From the NCBI RefSeq assembly GCF_004402695.1, contig NZ_SOFL01000052.1, forward strand, positions 1 to 64,000: 64,000 bases of DNA, read 5' to 3'. Origin of the DNA: Cryobacterium adonitolivorans. Lineage in GTDB: Bacteria > Actinomycetota > Actinomycetes > Actinomycetales > Microbacteriaceae. Shown in pieces: positions 1 through 7,198 of the stretch. The position numbers were made by a program, and so were the translations under genes. Numbering within the stretch: position 1 is the stretch's first letter; each line of letters starts with the position of its first letter. The notes beneath the pieces are model-generated. The model had not been told where the DNA came from. It did no database searches and was given only the letters and a program-made list of their open reading frames with translations.

Positions 1-167
1 AACTGCTCTGCTGGGCTGCTCATACCTTGATAATCGCACCGACCACCGACACTCCAGCCCCAGCAAAACCAGGTGTGGAAGAGTTCCCTGACCGGCCCCT
101 TGTGGAGGAGCGGCCGACCCTGGAACGGCGTCGGCGGTAGACGAACCGGCCACCGCACAGCCGCTGG

Positions 168-629
168 ATGCATCGCCCGGCCGTGGCTCGCTGCGATGGC
201 CCCATGGCCAACCGAGGGGGACTCAGTGCCGGCAACGCACGGTGGCGCATCGACGCGACCGACAGGTTCAGTGCTGACCGCGCTACCGGGCGTGAGCGGG
301 AGCTCCCCGCCGGCACCGATCTGATAGCCGTCACGGTCATGGTCGACCCGACGGGCACGGGGCCGGATGGCGTCCCCGATCTGTGCGCCGCACGGCTGGA
401 AGAATCCGGCGGCGGGAATGTGACCCGGAGCTGGACGAACACCGGGGGTGCGATCGACCTCGACGGAGCAGGGCCGTCGCTCACATCCTGCTCCTCAGAG
501 CTGAGCATCCCTTATTCTTTTGAGGCGGAGTTCGTCGTGCCCGCCGATGCGGGGGAGTCCTCGTCCCTCACCGTCGACATCTCCGTCCCGGAATTCCTGC
601 CCGAGTATGCCAGGTCCGCCCTGGACTGA
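168..629 (+). CDS. hypothetical protein, possibly the 3' part of a decayed exported-protein gene
   Basis: Function not recognised. The 153-residue frame has strong GC bias at the third codon position from about position 141 and reads as a beta-rich, Gly/Ser/Thr-rich polypeptide with two cysteines, ending in an acidic proline-containing tail (PEFLPEYARSALD). Such composition is typical of extracytoplasmic domains, but no signal peptide is present after either possible ATG (168 or 204). Upstream, a lipobox-like LLGCS is readable in another frame near positions 8-22, and a Pro/Ala-rich linker-like stretch in this frame ends at a TAG at 138-140. This could mean the gene is frameshifted or truncated at its 5' end. 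It may equally be a short intact orphan; start and integrity are uncertain. Confidence 0.42.
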   Translation: MHRPAVARCDGPMANRGGLSAGNARWRIDATDRFSADRATGRERELPAGTDLIAVTVMVDPTGTGPDGVPDLCAARLEESGGGNVTRSWTNTGGAIDLDGAGPSLTSCSSELSIPYSFEAEFVVPADAGESSSLTVDISVPEFLPEYARSALD

Positions 630-813
630 TCGGCCGGGGTCGCGTTACGAGGTCGTTGTGACAGGCTCCGCGTGGGACGTCCCGTGGTCGGCGCGGCATC
701 CCGGGACGCAGCACCAGGAACATTCCGATGAAGCTCGCCAGCCGGGCGAGGATGGTTACGGGCATGATGAGGAACGCGCCGAGGGCGTCCGTGGTCCCGA
801 CCAGTGCGGCCAC
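568..813 (-). CDS. possible remnant of a small membrane protein
   Basis: An 81-residue minus-strand frame with a GTG start, which can be extended upstream to about position 858. It contains one clearly hydrophobic stretch (ALGAFLIMPVTILARLASF, then IGMFLVL) followed by a basic tail rich in Arg and Pro, as at the C-terminal last membrane segment of a larger protein. The preceding minus-strand gene, the ABC ATPase, stops at 885, so there is no room for an N-terminal domain. No ribosome-binding site is obvious. It overlaps the plus-strand frame ending at 629, so at most one of the two is expressed there. Low confidence; it may be chance. Confidence 0.2.
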   Translation of the reverse strand: MAALVGTTDALGAFLIMPVTILARLASFIGMFLVLRPGMPRRPRDVPRGACHNDLVTRPRPISPGRTWHTRAGIPGRRCRR

Positions 814-884
814 CTCGAGGCGGCCGGCCGAAGCGTCGAGGTCACAATGGAGAACACAGGGCGCAGCGTAGGGTACCCGCGGGT

Positions 885-2675
885 TCAGGGCAGGCGCGGC
901 ACCGCCGCCAGTAGCGCTTGTGTGTACGGATGCGTGGGCGCCGTGAACACCTCGGTGGCGGTGCCGGTCTCGACGACCCGGCCGTCGTGCATCACGGCTA
1001 CCTGGTCGCTGACGTGCTGGATCACGCCGAGATCGTGGGAGATGAACAGCAGGCTCAGCTTCAACTCGCGCTGCAGCTCGTCGAGCAGATCGAGTACCTG
1101 CGCCTGCACACTCACATCCAGCGCCGAGACGGGCTCGTCGCAGATGAGCACTTGTGGCCGGGAGGCCAGCGCGCGGGCGATACCCACTCGCTGGCGTTGG
1201 CCACCGGAAAGGTCGGCGGGTCTGCGATCCAGCAGGGCGCCGGCCAGGCCGACACTGTCCAGCAACTCAGCGACCCTGGCTGCTCCGGCATTGCGTAGAG
1301 CGGCGCCGCCGCGGCCGGACCAGGAACGACTGGACCAGGAACGACCGGACCTGGGGCTCTCGGGTGCCGCACCGGCCACCGCGTGACGGAGGAGCTCGCG
1401 CACGCTCAACCGCGGGTCGAACGACGCGAGCACATCCTGGTACACGGCGCCGACCAGGGGCCGCATGGCCCGGCGGTCCCGCTCCGGCAGCACGCTCCAC
1501 GGCTCGCCGAGCAGGCGAACCTCGCCGGCGTCGGCTGCCGTGAGGGCCAGGACGAGCCTGGCGGTGGTGGTTTTGCCCGACCCGGACTCGCCCACGATGC
1601 CCAGGGTGCTCCCGCGCGGCACCCTGAAGGACACGTTGTCGACGGCGTGATGGACGGTGCCGTGTGGTCCTCGGAAGGTCTTGGCCAGACCAATGGCCTC
1701 CAGCGCGGCACTGTCGGCCTCGGGTGTCGAAGCCGCCGACGTCGCCGGAACCGCCGGACGCACTGGGGCGCTCTCGCGGTCGGAGACGCCTGCGCGCGGT
1801 GTCTGCCGAGTATCCATGGCCGGCGCGAGCCGCGAACCGCGCGGCCTGTCCACGGGAATCGCGGCCAGCATTCGCCGGGTCTCGGCGTGCCGGGGGTTCT
1901 GGAGCACCTCGGCCGTTGTACCGGTCTCGACGATACGGCCGTCGTGCATGACCGCGATCCGGTCCGCGATGCGACTCACCACGGCGAGGTCGTGACTGAT
2001 CAGCACGATGGCGGTGCCGCGGGCCTGCGCCTGCTCGAGGAGGTCGAGGACCTGGGCCTGCACGGTCACGTCGAGCGCTGTCGTGGGCTCGTCGGCCACC
2101 AGCAGCGGGGGATCGAGGGCGAGGGCGGCGGCGATCAGCGCCCGCTGGCGCTGGCCACCGGACAGCTCCCCGGAGCGCCGGCCGGCGTAGAGCTCCGGCT
2201 GGGACAGTCCGGCGGCGTCAAGGACCTCGAGCACCCGGCGGGTGCGTTCGGCCGAGTCGAGGCGGGTGTGCAGCCGCAGCGAGTCGCCTATTTCCCGAAC
2301 GATCGGGCGGAGCGGGTCGAGGGACGCGAGGGCGTCCTGCAGCACCAGGCCCACGTCCCGGCCGCGGCGGCGGCGCCAGGCCGTCTCCGAGAGCCCGAGC
2401 ACGGACTCCTCGGCGAGGCTGAGTTCGTCGGCGCTGACCCTGGCCCCGGCGCCGGCCAGTCCGAGGATGCTACGCGCGGTGACGCTCTTGCCCGAACCGG
2501 ATTCGCCGACGATGGCCAGGCATTCGCCGACGCTGACCTCGAACGAGACGCCGCGCACGGCGTCGTCGGCGGACGCATCGCCGAAACCCACCCGCAGGTT
2601 GCGCACCCGCAGGGCGACCGCAGGGTTCGGGCCGGCGGCGTTCGGGCCGGCGGCGAGGGAGCCTTTTGTGCTCAT
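885..2675 (-). CDS. ABC transporter, double ATPase subunit (dipeptide/nickel type, DppD-DppF fusion)
   Basis: A 596-residue protein with two complete nucleotide-binding domains, energising import of peptides, nickel or similar ligands through the two permeases encoded upstream. Domain 1 has Walker A GESGSGKS, signature [15 protein letters not shown] and Walker [13 protein letters not shown]. Domain 2 has [27 protein letters not shown] and [11 protein letters not shown]. The linker between them (about residues 285-330) is low-complexity. The start is the ATG at 2675, which overlaps the TGA of the preceding permease by four bases (ATGA), rather than a longer frame reaching 2816. Two short in-frame 15-bp duplications (2625-2654 and 1318-1347) expand the N-terminus (AAGPN twice) and a Ser/Arg-rich insert in domain 2. 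Last gene of a four-gene operon. The transported ligand cannot be read from the sequence. Confidence 0.93.
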   Translation of the reverse strand: MSTKGSLAAGPNAAGPNPAVALRVRNLRVGFGDASADDAVRGVSFEVSVGECLAIVGESGSGKSVTARSILGLAGAGARVSADELSLAEESVLGLSETAWRRRRGRDVGLVLQDALASLDPLRPIVREIGDSLRLHTRLDSAERTRRVLEVLDAAGLSQPELYAGRRSGELSGGQRQRALIAAALALDPPLLVADEPTTALDVTVQAQVLDLLEQAQARGTAIVLISHDLAVVSRIADRIAVMHDGRIVETGTTAEVLQNPRHAETRRMLAAIPVDRPRGSRLAPAMDTRQTPRAGVSDRESAPVRPAVPATSAASTPEADSAALEAIGLAKTFRGPHGTVHHAVDNVSFRVPRGSTLGIVGESGSGKTTTARLVLALTAADAGEVRLLGEPWSVLPERDRRAMRPLVGAVYQDVLASFDPRLSVRELLRHAVAGAAPESPRSGRSWSSRSWSGRGGAALRNAGAARVAELLDSVGLAGALLDRRPADLSGGQRQRVGIARALASRPQVLICDEPVSALDVSVQAQVLDLLDELQRELKLSLLFISHDLGVIQHVSDQVAVMHDGRVVETGTATEVFTAPTHPYTQALLAAVPRLP

Positions 2676-3556
2676 GCGTGCCTCATCCGTCGTTCGATCG
2701 AGCGGCCGAGGGTCGTCGCGCACACGGCGGTCAGGACGATGAACAGGCCGGGGAAGAAGCTCATCCACCAGGCCGAGGTGATGTAGGTGCGGCCGGCCGA
2801 GAGCATGGCACCCCATTCGGCGGCCGGGGGCTGCGCGCCCAGCCCCAGGTAGCTCAGCGCGGCTGCCCAGACGATGGCTTGACCGATGCCGAGGGTGCCG
2901 AGAACGAGCAGCGGTGCCAGCGTATTGGGCAGGATGTGCCTGGCCAGGATCCGGCCGCGACCCAGGCCCTGCACCGTGGCCGCCTCCACGAACGCCGAGG
3001 AGCGCACCCGCAGCAGCTGGGCGCGGATGATGCGCGCGTAACCCGGTGCGGTGGAGAGCCCCACCGCGACGATGGCACTGCCGGGACCCGGACCGAACAC
3101 CAGGATGAACAGCAGGGCGAGCAGCAGCCCGGGGAACGCGAACAGCACCTCCAGGAATCTATTGACCGTGAAGTCCACGGCCGCGCCGAGGGTGCCGGCG
3201 ATGGTGCCGAGGACCGCGCCAAGGCCGAGCCCGATCAGGGTGGCCGTGAGGCCGATCAGGAGGGAATCCCTGGCGCCGTAGACAACGCGCGTATAGACGT
3301 CCCGGCCCGATTCGTCGGTGCCGAACCAGTGCGCCCACGACGGGGCGCCGAACGCGGCCAGCGGGTCGATGGCGAGCGGGTCGCCGGGGGCGAGCAGGCG
3401 CGGGGCGATCGCCGCGGTGAGCAGCAGCACGGCCACGAGCACGGCGGCGAGCTCCACGAACGTGACCCGCATCCTGCCGAGCCGGCCGCGCGCGGCTGTC
3501 GGGGAGCGGCCGGCACCGCGGCCGGTCGCCGACGCCTGAATCTCCAGCTCGCTCAC
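2672..3556 (-). CDS. ABC transporter permease (DppC/OppC type)
   Basis: A 294-residue inner-membrane permease of the BPD_transp_1 family. It has an N-terminal cytoplasmic segment, a first membrane helix (VELAAVLVAVLLLTAAIAP), the family motif HWFGTDESGRDVYTR, which is the hallmark of DppC/OppC proteins, and a block of further helices. The EAA-type coupling loop is EAATVQGLGRGRILARHILPN. It should pair with the DppB-like permease encoded immediately upstream. The start chosen is a GTG at 3556 overlapping the TGA of the upstream gene (GTGA). A longer frame running to 4450 is an antisense-like extension through the neighbour. Confidence 0.92.
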   Translation of the reverse strand: MSELEIQASATGRGAGRSPTAARGRLGRMRVTFVELAAVLVAVLLLTAAIAPRLLAPGDPLAIDPLAAFGAPSWAHWFGTDESGRDVYTRVVYGARDSLLIGLTATLIGLGLGAVLGTIAGTLGAAVDFTVNRFLEVLFAFPGLLLALLFILVFGPGPGSAIVAVGLSTAPGYARIIRAQLLRVRSSAFVEAATVQGLGRGRILARHILPNTLAPLLVLGTLGIGQAIVWAAALSYLGLGAQPPAAEWGAMLSAGRTYITSAWWMSFFPGLFIVLTAVCATTLGRSIERRMRHA

Positions 3557-4542
3557 GAGAGCGCTCCGTTCCCGTGTTCGGTGGGCCGCGGGTCGGCCAG
3601 GGCTGACGCCAGGTCGGTGACGATGGTCATCAGGATGTAGGCCAGGGCGACGACCATCACCACGCCGACCACCACCGGCACGTCGCGAACGGTGACGGCG
3701 TTGAGCAGTGTGCGGCCGAGTCCCGGCCTCGCGAAGATTGTCTCGACCACCACGGCGCCGCTGATCAGGGAGCCGAACGCCCATCCGGACAGGCTGATCG
3801 CGGGCAGGGCGGCGTGCCGCAGGGCGTGTCGCCAGAGCACCCCGCGATCGCTTTCCCCCCGAGCCCTGGCCGAGAGCACGAACGGTGATTCCAGGGCGGT
3901 GGTGAGGCTCTCCCGCATGACCTGACCGAGGAACCCGGCCAGGGGGATGGCCAGGGTGACGACGGGCAGCACCAGGCCGCGGGCATCCACCGTGCTGATC
4001 GGCGGCAGGACCCCCGCCCAGATGCTGAAGACGACGATGAGGGTGGTGGCCAGCCAGAAATGGGGCAGGGCCGCGGCGACGATCTCGAGGCCGGAGCCGA
4101 TCTGGGCGGCCAGGCGGCCGCGACCGGTGGACCAGGTGGCCAGGACGAGTGCGATCAGCCAGGCGACCGCGAGCGAGAGTACGGCCAGGACAAGGGTGCC
4201 GCCGAGCTGGCTGAGCACGAGCGGGCCGACATCCATGTTCAGCGCATAGGACCGGCCGAGGTCGCCGGTGGCCAGCCGACCCAGCTGCTGCAGGTATTGC
4301 ACCAGCAGCGGCTGGTCGAGGCCGTATTCGGCGCGCACCGCCGCGAGGGCCTCCGGCGAGGTCTGCGAGCCGGGACCGCCGAGGATGGCCTCGGCCGGGT
4401 CGCCGGGGATCAATCGCACGGCGAAGAACGTGACGGTGGCGACGGCCCACAGTACGAAGACCGCGCCGGCGATTCGCCGGACGAGACCTCGGAGCCGAGG
4501 CCGTACGCCCCGCCGGGCGGCTATCGTCAGCGGTTCAGCCAC
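3553..4542 (-). CDS. ABC transporter permease (DppB/OppB type)
   Basis: A 329-residue membrane permease, the usual length for the DppB family. It starts with a basic N-terminus followed by the first helix (AGAVFVLWAVATVTFFAVRLIPGDP); the segment FFAVRLIPGDPAEAILGG is characteristic of DppB/OppB proteins. A large periplasmic loop and five more helices follow. The EAA-type loop lies around LSARARGESDRGVLWRHALR. The start at 4542 overlaps the 3' end of the binding-protein gene by 16 bases, indicating translational coupling. Family assignment is secure; substrate is not. Confidence 0.92.
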   Translation of the reverse strand: MAEPLTIAARRGVRPRLRGLVRRIAGAVFVLWAVATVTFFAVRLIPGDPAEAILGGPGSQTSPEALAAVRAEYGLDQPLLVQYLQQLGRLATGDLGRSYALNMDVGPLVLSQLGGTLVLAVLSLAVAWLIALVLATWSTGRGRLAAQIGSGLEIVAAALPHFWLATTLIVVFSIWAGVLPPISTVDARGLVLPVVTLAIPLAGFLGQVMRESLTTALESPFVLSARARGESDRGVLWRHALRHAALPAISLSGWAFGSLISGAVVVETIFARPGLGRTLLNAVTVRDVPVVVGVVMVVALAYILMTIVTDLASALADPRPTEHGNGALS

Positions 4543-6191
4543 GCGTCGTAGAACGCCGGCGTCGACACCGTCGGAAGCGCGCGGGCGCCCTCGACCGCCG
4601 AGCCGAGCAGGAAGTGATTCTGCTGGTCGTAGAGCGGCAGGATGTAGTACCCGTTCAGGATCAACTCCTGGGCGTCTTCGTAGAGCGAAGCGCGCTGGTC
4701 GGCGTCGTTGGTCTGGTCCGCCTCGGTGAGCAGGGAGTCCAGTTCGGGGTTGTTCACCTGGGCGTGGTTGGCGAAGTAACCGCTGGGCGCCGGGGTGATG
4801 CCGTCGGCGTGAAACAGGATCCGAAGCACATCCGGGCCGATCTTGGTGTACGGCGCACTGACGGCGTCATACGCATTGCTGCCCAGAGCGGTGTACCAGC
4901 TGGAGAGGTCCAGCTTGGTCAGCTGAACGTCGAACCCGGTCTCCTTGGCCGTCGCCTGGATCTGCTCGAACAGGGACTGTTCGGCGGGGATGGACTGGTT
5001 GGTGCTCACGGGGAAGACGACGGTGAGTCGCACGCCGTCCTTGACGCGATAGCCGTCGGAGTCCTTCTGGGACCAGCCGGCGCCGTCGAGCAGCTCGGCG
5101 GCGGCGTCAGGGTCGTAGTCGAACAGGTCGGGCTCGGACACCCCGAGCGGTTCGACGCTGGACAGTGCGGAATAGGACCGCTCGGCACTGCCCTGGAACA
5201 GCGACGCAACGGCATCGTCGACATTGGCCGAACGGATGAACGCCTCACGCACCGCGGCGTCGTTGAACGGCGCCTTGCCGGAGTTCAGTTCGATGCGGTT
5301 GGAGGCGCCGGGTCGCGGGGCGTCGAGGTGCACAATGGTGTCGCTGGACTCCGCCTGGCTGATGGTGTCGGGCTGGGCGTTGTCGATCACGTCGACCTCG
5401 CCGGCCTGCAGGGCGGCGTAGCGGGAGGCCGAGTCCGGGATGAAGCGCCAGACGATGCTTTCCAGGTATGCCGGACCGGCGTGCTCGGCGTCGGCAGGAG
5501 GAGAGGTGTAGTCCTCGTTCCGCATCAGCGTGATGGCGTTCTGCTTCACCCAGGAGTCGACGATGAACGGGCCGGTGCCCACTGGCGCGGCGCAGTTCTC
5601 ATCCTGGCTGCGCGTCAGTGCGGTGGGGGATTCGATGGCGAGCCACGGCTGAGCGAGCGACTCGAGCAGCGCGCTGTCGGGCTGGGCCAGGGTGAAGCGC
5701 ACCACGGAGTCTGAGACCGCTTCGGTGCCGGTGACCTTGGCCAGGGCCAGGTACCCGGTCGATGAGCCGGTTTCCGGGTCCTGCAGATGGGCAATGTTGG
5801 CCTGCACCGCGGCGGCATCCAGCGGGGTGCCGTCGGTGAAGCTCACGTCGTCCTTCAGCGTGAATTCCCAGGAGAGTCCGTCGTCGCTGACGCTCCAGCT
5901 GTCCGCCAGCCAGGGGATGATGGTGCCGTCGGTGTCCAGCGAGACCAGCGACTCCAGGAACTGGGAGCTGACCAGGGCCTGCGGGTAGTTCCCGCCGACG
6001 TGGGGGTCCAGGCAGGTGGGCTCGGCGTCGCCGGACGCGTAGGTCAGGGTGCCGCCGGCGGCGGGCTCATCGCTGCGGTCGGGGGTCGCGGTCGTGCAGC
6101 CGGTGAGGGCGAGGCCGAGTGCAACAGCGCCGGCCAGGACGGCGAAGGTGGCGGAGCGCGGGGATGAGGGAACGATTCCCGGACGGGGCAT
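4527..6191 (-). CDS. ABC transporter substrate-binding lipoprotein (SBP_bac_5 family)
   Basis: A 554-residue extracellular solute-binding protein for the importer encoded downstream. The N-terminus is a lipoprotein signal: a basic start, a hydrophobic core and the lipobox LALTGC with the lipidated cysteine at residue 32. The mature part carries typical family-5 features, including GGTLTYASGDAEPTCLDPH near its start and SWEFTLKDDVSFTDGTPLDA, the common WTFxLRxxVxFSDGTPL-type motif. The ATG at 6191 is preferred over a frame extending to 6350, because the extension lacks a signal sequence and enters the divergent tetR gene. First gene of the operon; the 110-bp divergent spacer to tetR suggests local control by that repressor. 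Confidence 0.92.
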   Translation of the reverse strand: MPRPGIVPSSPRSATFAVLAGAVALGLALTGCTTATPDRSDEPAAGGTLTYASGDAEPTCLDPHVGGNYPQALVSSQFLESLVSLDTDGTIIPWLADSWSVSDDGLSWEFTLKDDVSFTDGTPLDAAAVQANIAHLQDPETGSSTGYLALAKVTGTEAVSDSVVRFTLAQPDSALLESLAQPWLAIESPTALTRSQDENCAAPVGTGPFIVDSWVKQNAITLMRNEDYTSPPADAEHAGPAYLESIVWRFIPDSASRYAALQAGEVDVIDNAQPDTISQAESSDTIVHLDAPRPGASNRIELNSGKAPFNDAAVREAFIRSANVDDAVASLFQGSAERSYSALSSVEPLGVSEPDLFDYDPDAAAELLDGAGWSQKDSDGYRVKDGVRLTVVFPVSTNQSIPAEQSLFEQIQATAKETGFDVQLTKLDLSSWYTALGSNAYDAVSAPYTKIGPDVLRILFHADGITPAPSGYFANHAQVNNPELDSLLTEADQTNDADQRASLYEDAQELILNGYYILPLYDQQNHFLLGSAVEGARALPTVSTPAFYDAWLNR

Positions 6192-6244
6192 GCGGCGGTC
6201 TCTTTTCACGAAGGCGGTGCGGGGGAAGCCTGCTGTGGCATTAT

Positions 6245-6257
6245 TGGACTCGGTCCA
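6245..6257. promoter_or_regulatory. candidate TetR operator in the divergent spacer
   Basis: A short inverted repeat TGGAC-TCG-GTCCA lies midway between the divergent tetR gene and the ABC operon. An 8-bp palindrome GACGCGTC follows at 6265-6272. Position and symmetry fit a local TetR-family site, but 5-bp arms can arise by chance, and no second copy was found to support it. Confidence 0.28.
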
Positions 6258-6300
6258 GAAAACAGACGCGTCGAGTCTCATCGTAGAACACAGGAGAGCC

Positions 6301-6915
6301 ATGTCGGATTCCCGTGCCCCCGGCCGTCCCCACGCATCGTCCCGGGCCATGCTCGAAGAGGCCGCAGCAGAGCTGTTCCTGGAGCAGACCTACGCCGGCA
6401 CCACGATCGGCGACATCGCCCGGCGGGCCGGGGTGAGTCGCAACACCTTCTTCAATTACTTCTCAGCCAAGAGCGATCTGCTCTGGGTGGATGTCGACGC
6501 GGGCCTGGCCGCGCTCCCCGCCTCGCTCGCCGGCTGCGACCGGGCCGCCCCGGTGACCGAATCGGTGCGGCAGGCCTTGCTGCGGGTGGCCGTGGGGTTC
6601 GGGCCCGGCCGGGTGCCCTGGGCCCTCACCCAGTACGAGCTGATGGCGACGAGCAGTGAACTCGAGGCATCCGCACTGGCCAGGTTTCTCGTGCAGGTCG
6701 GTCTCGTGCACGAGTTCGTCGGCGCCAGGCCGGGGCAGACCATCGAGGCGGACCTCGCCGGCCGGGCGTTCTCGAGTGCGGTGGTGGCGGCGGCGGTCGC
6801 GGCCGCGCGGGAGTGGGCCGCCGCGGGCGTGGGCCGCGGGGAGCTGGTCGGGTACGTTGACGCCGCGATCTCACCGGTGTGCGGGGGATTCCACCCCGTC
6901 CTCGACCTGGCCTGA
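6301..6915 (+). CDS. TetR/AcrR family transcriptional regulator
   Basis: A 204-residue one-domain regulator. Residues about 12-58 form the TetR_N helix-turn-helix with the motif TTIGDIARRAGVSRNTFFNYF, followed by KSDLLW. The C-terminal ligand domain is alanine-rich and not assignable to a subfamily. The start ATG at 6301 is preceded by AGGAGA at about 6291-6296. It is divergent from the oligopeptide-type ABC operon, with 109 bases between, which is the usual arrangement for a local repressor. A hairpin follows its stop codon. Confidence 0.9.
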   Translation: MSDSRAPGRPHASSRAMLEEAAAELFLEQTYAGTTIGDIARRAGVSRNTFFNYFSAKSDLLWVDVDAGLAALPASLAGCDRAAPVTESVRQALLRVAVGFGPGRVPWALTQYELMATSSELEASALARFLVQVGLVHEFVGARPGQTIEADLAGRAFSSAVVAAAVAAAREWAAAGVGRGELVGYVDAAISPVCGGFHPVLDLA

Positions 6916-6926
6916 CCCGGACCGGT

Positions 6927-6953
6927 TCAGGAACCGTCCGTGCGGATTCCTGA
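6927..6953 (+). terminator. hairpin downstream of tetR
   Basis: TCAGGAACCG pairs with CGGATTCCTGA around a six-base loop with one bulged T. It starts 12 bases after the tetR stop, but there is no long T-run. It probably ends tetR transcription ahead of the ileS leader. Confidence 0.5.
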
Positions 6954-6994
6954 CAAGATAGTATTAATCGACATTGATCCGGCTATCACCGGGG

Positions 6995-7198
6995 AGTTTT
7001 CGGAAGAACGTCGTGATCGTGCCCCGGCACGTGCCCGGCAAGTAAAGCCGAACGGGTCGGGCCCGTCACAGCCTTAGTTTGAGCGGTCGTTCGCCAACAC
7101 GGGAACGGCAAGCGAGGTGGTACCGCGCTTTGTCCTGTCGGGGCTGGCGTCCTCGTGGAATAGGCCAGCGGCTTTCACCCGCCTCGTCCAGGAGAAGC
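6995..7198 (+). promoter_or_regulatory. T-box riboswitch leader of ileS
   Basis: The leader contains the T-box core GAGGTGGTACCGCG (7114-7127), the near-invariant element that binds the uncharged tRNA acceptor end. It is followed by CCTCG at 7151-7155, which can pair with CGAGG at 7113-7117 to make the antiterminator/antisequestrator helix. An ATC triplet, the isoleucine specifier, occurs at 7016-7018 in a short stem-loop region; another at 6985-6987 is possible. There is no U-run terminator before the start codon, and the ribosome-binding site AGGAG lies at the very end. This points to translational rather than transcriptional control, as is known for actinobacterial ileS T-boxes. The exact stem I boundaries are not resolved here. 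Confidence 0.88.

Noticed and set aside
1383-2786. 467-codon plus-strand frame opposite the ABC ATPase gene
   Set aside because: The minus strand encodes both Walker motifs and signatures; the plus frame has none.
7079-7198. N-terminal extension of IleRS by 40 residues
   Set aside because: This stretch is the T-box core and antisequestrator region, and the predicted residues are not protein-like; a good ribosome-binding site precedes ATG 7199.
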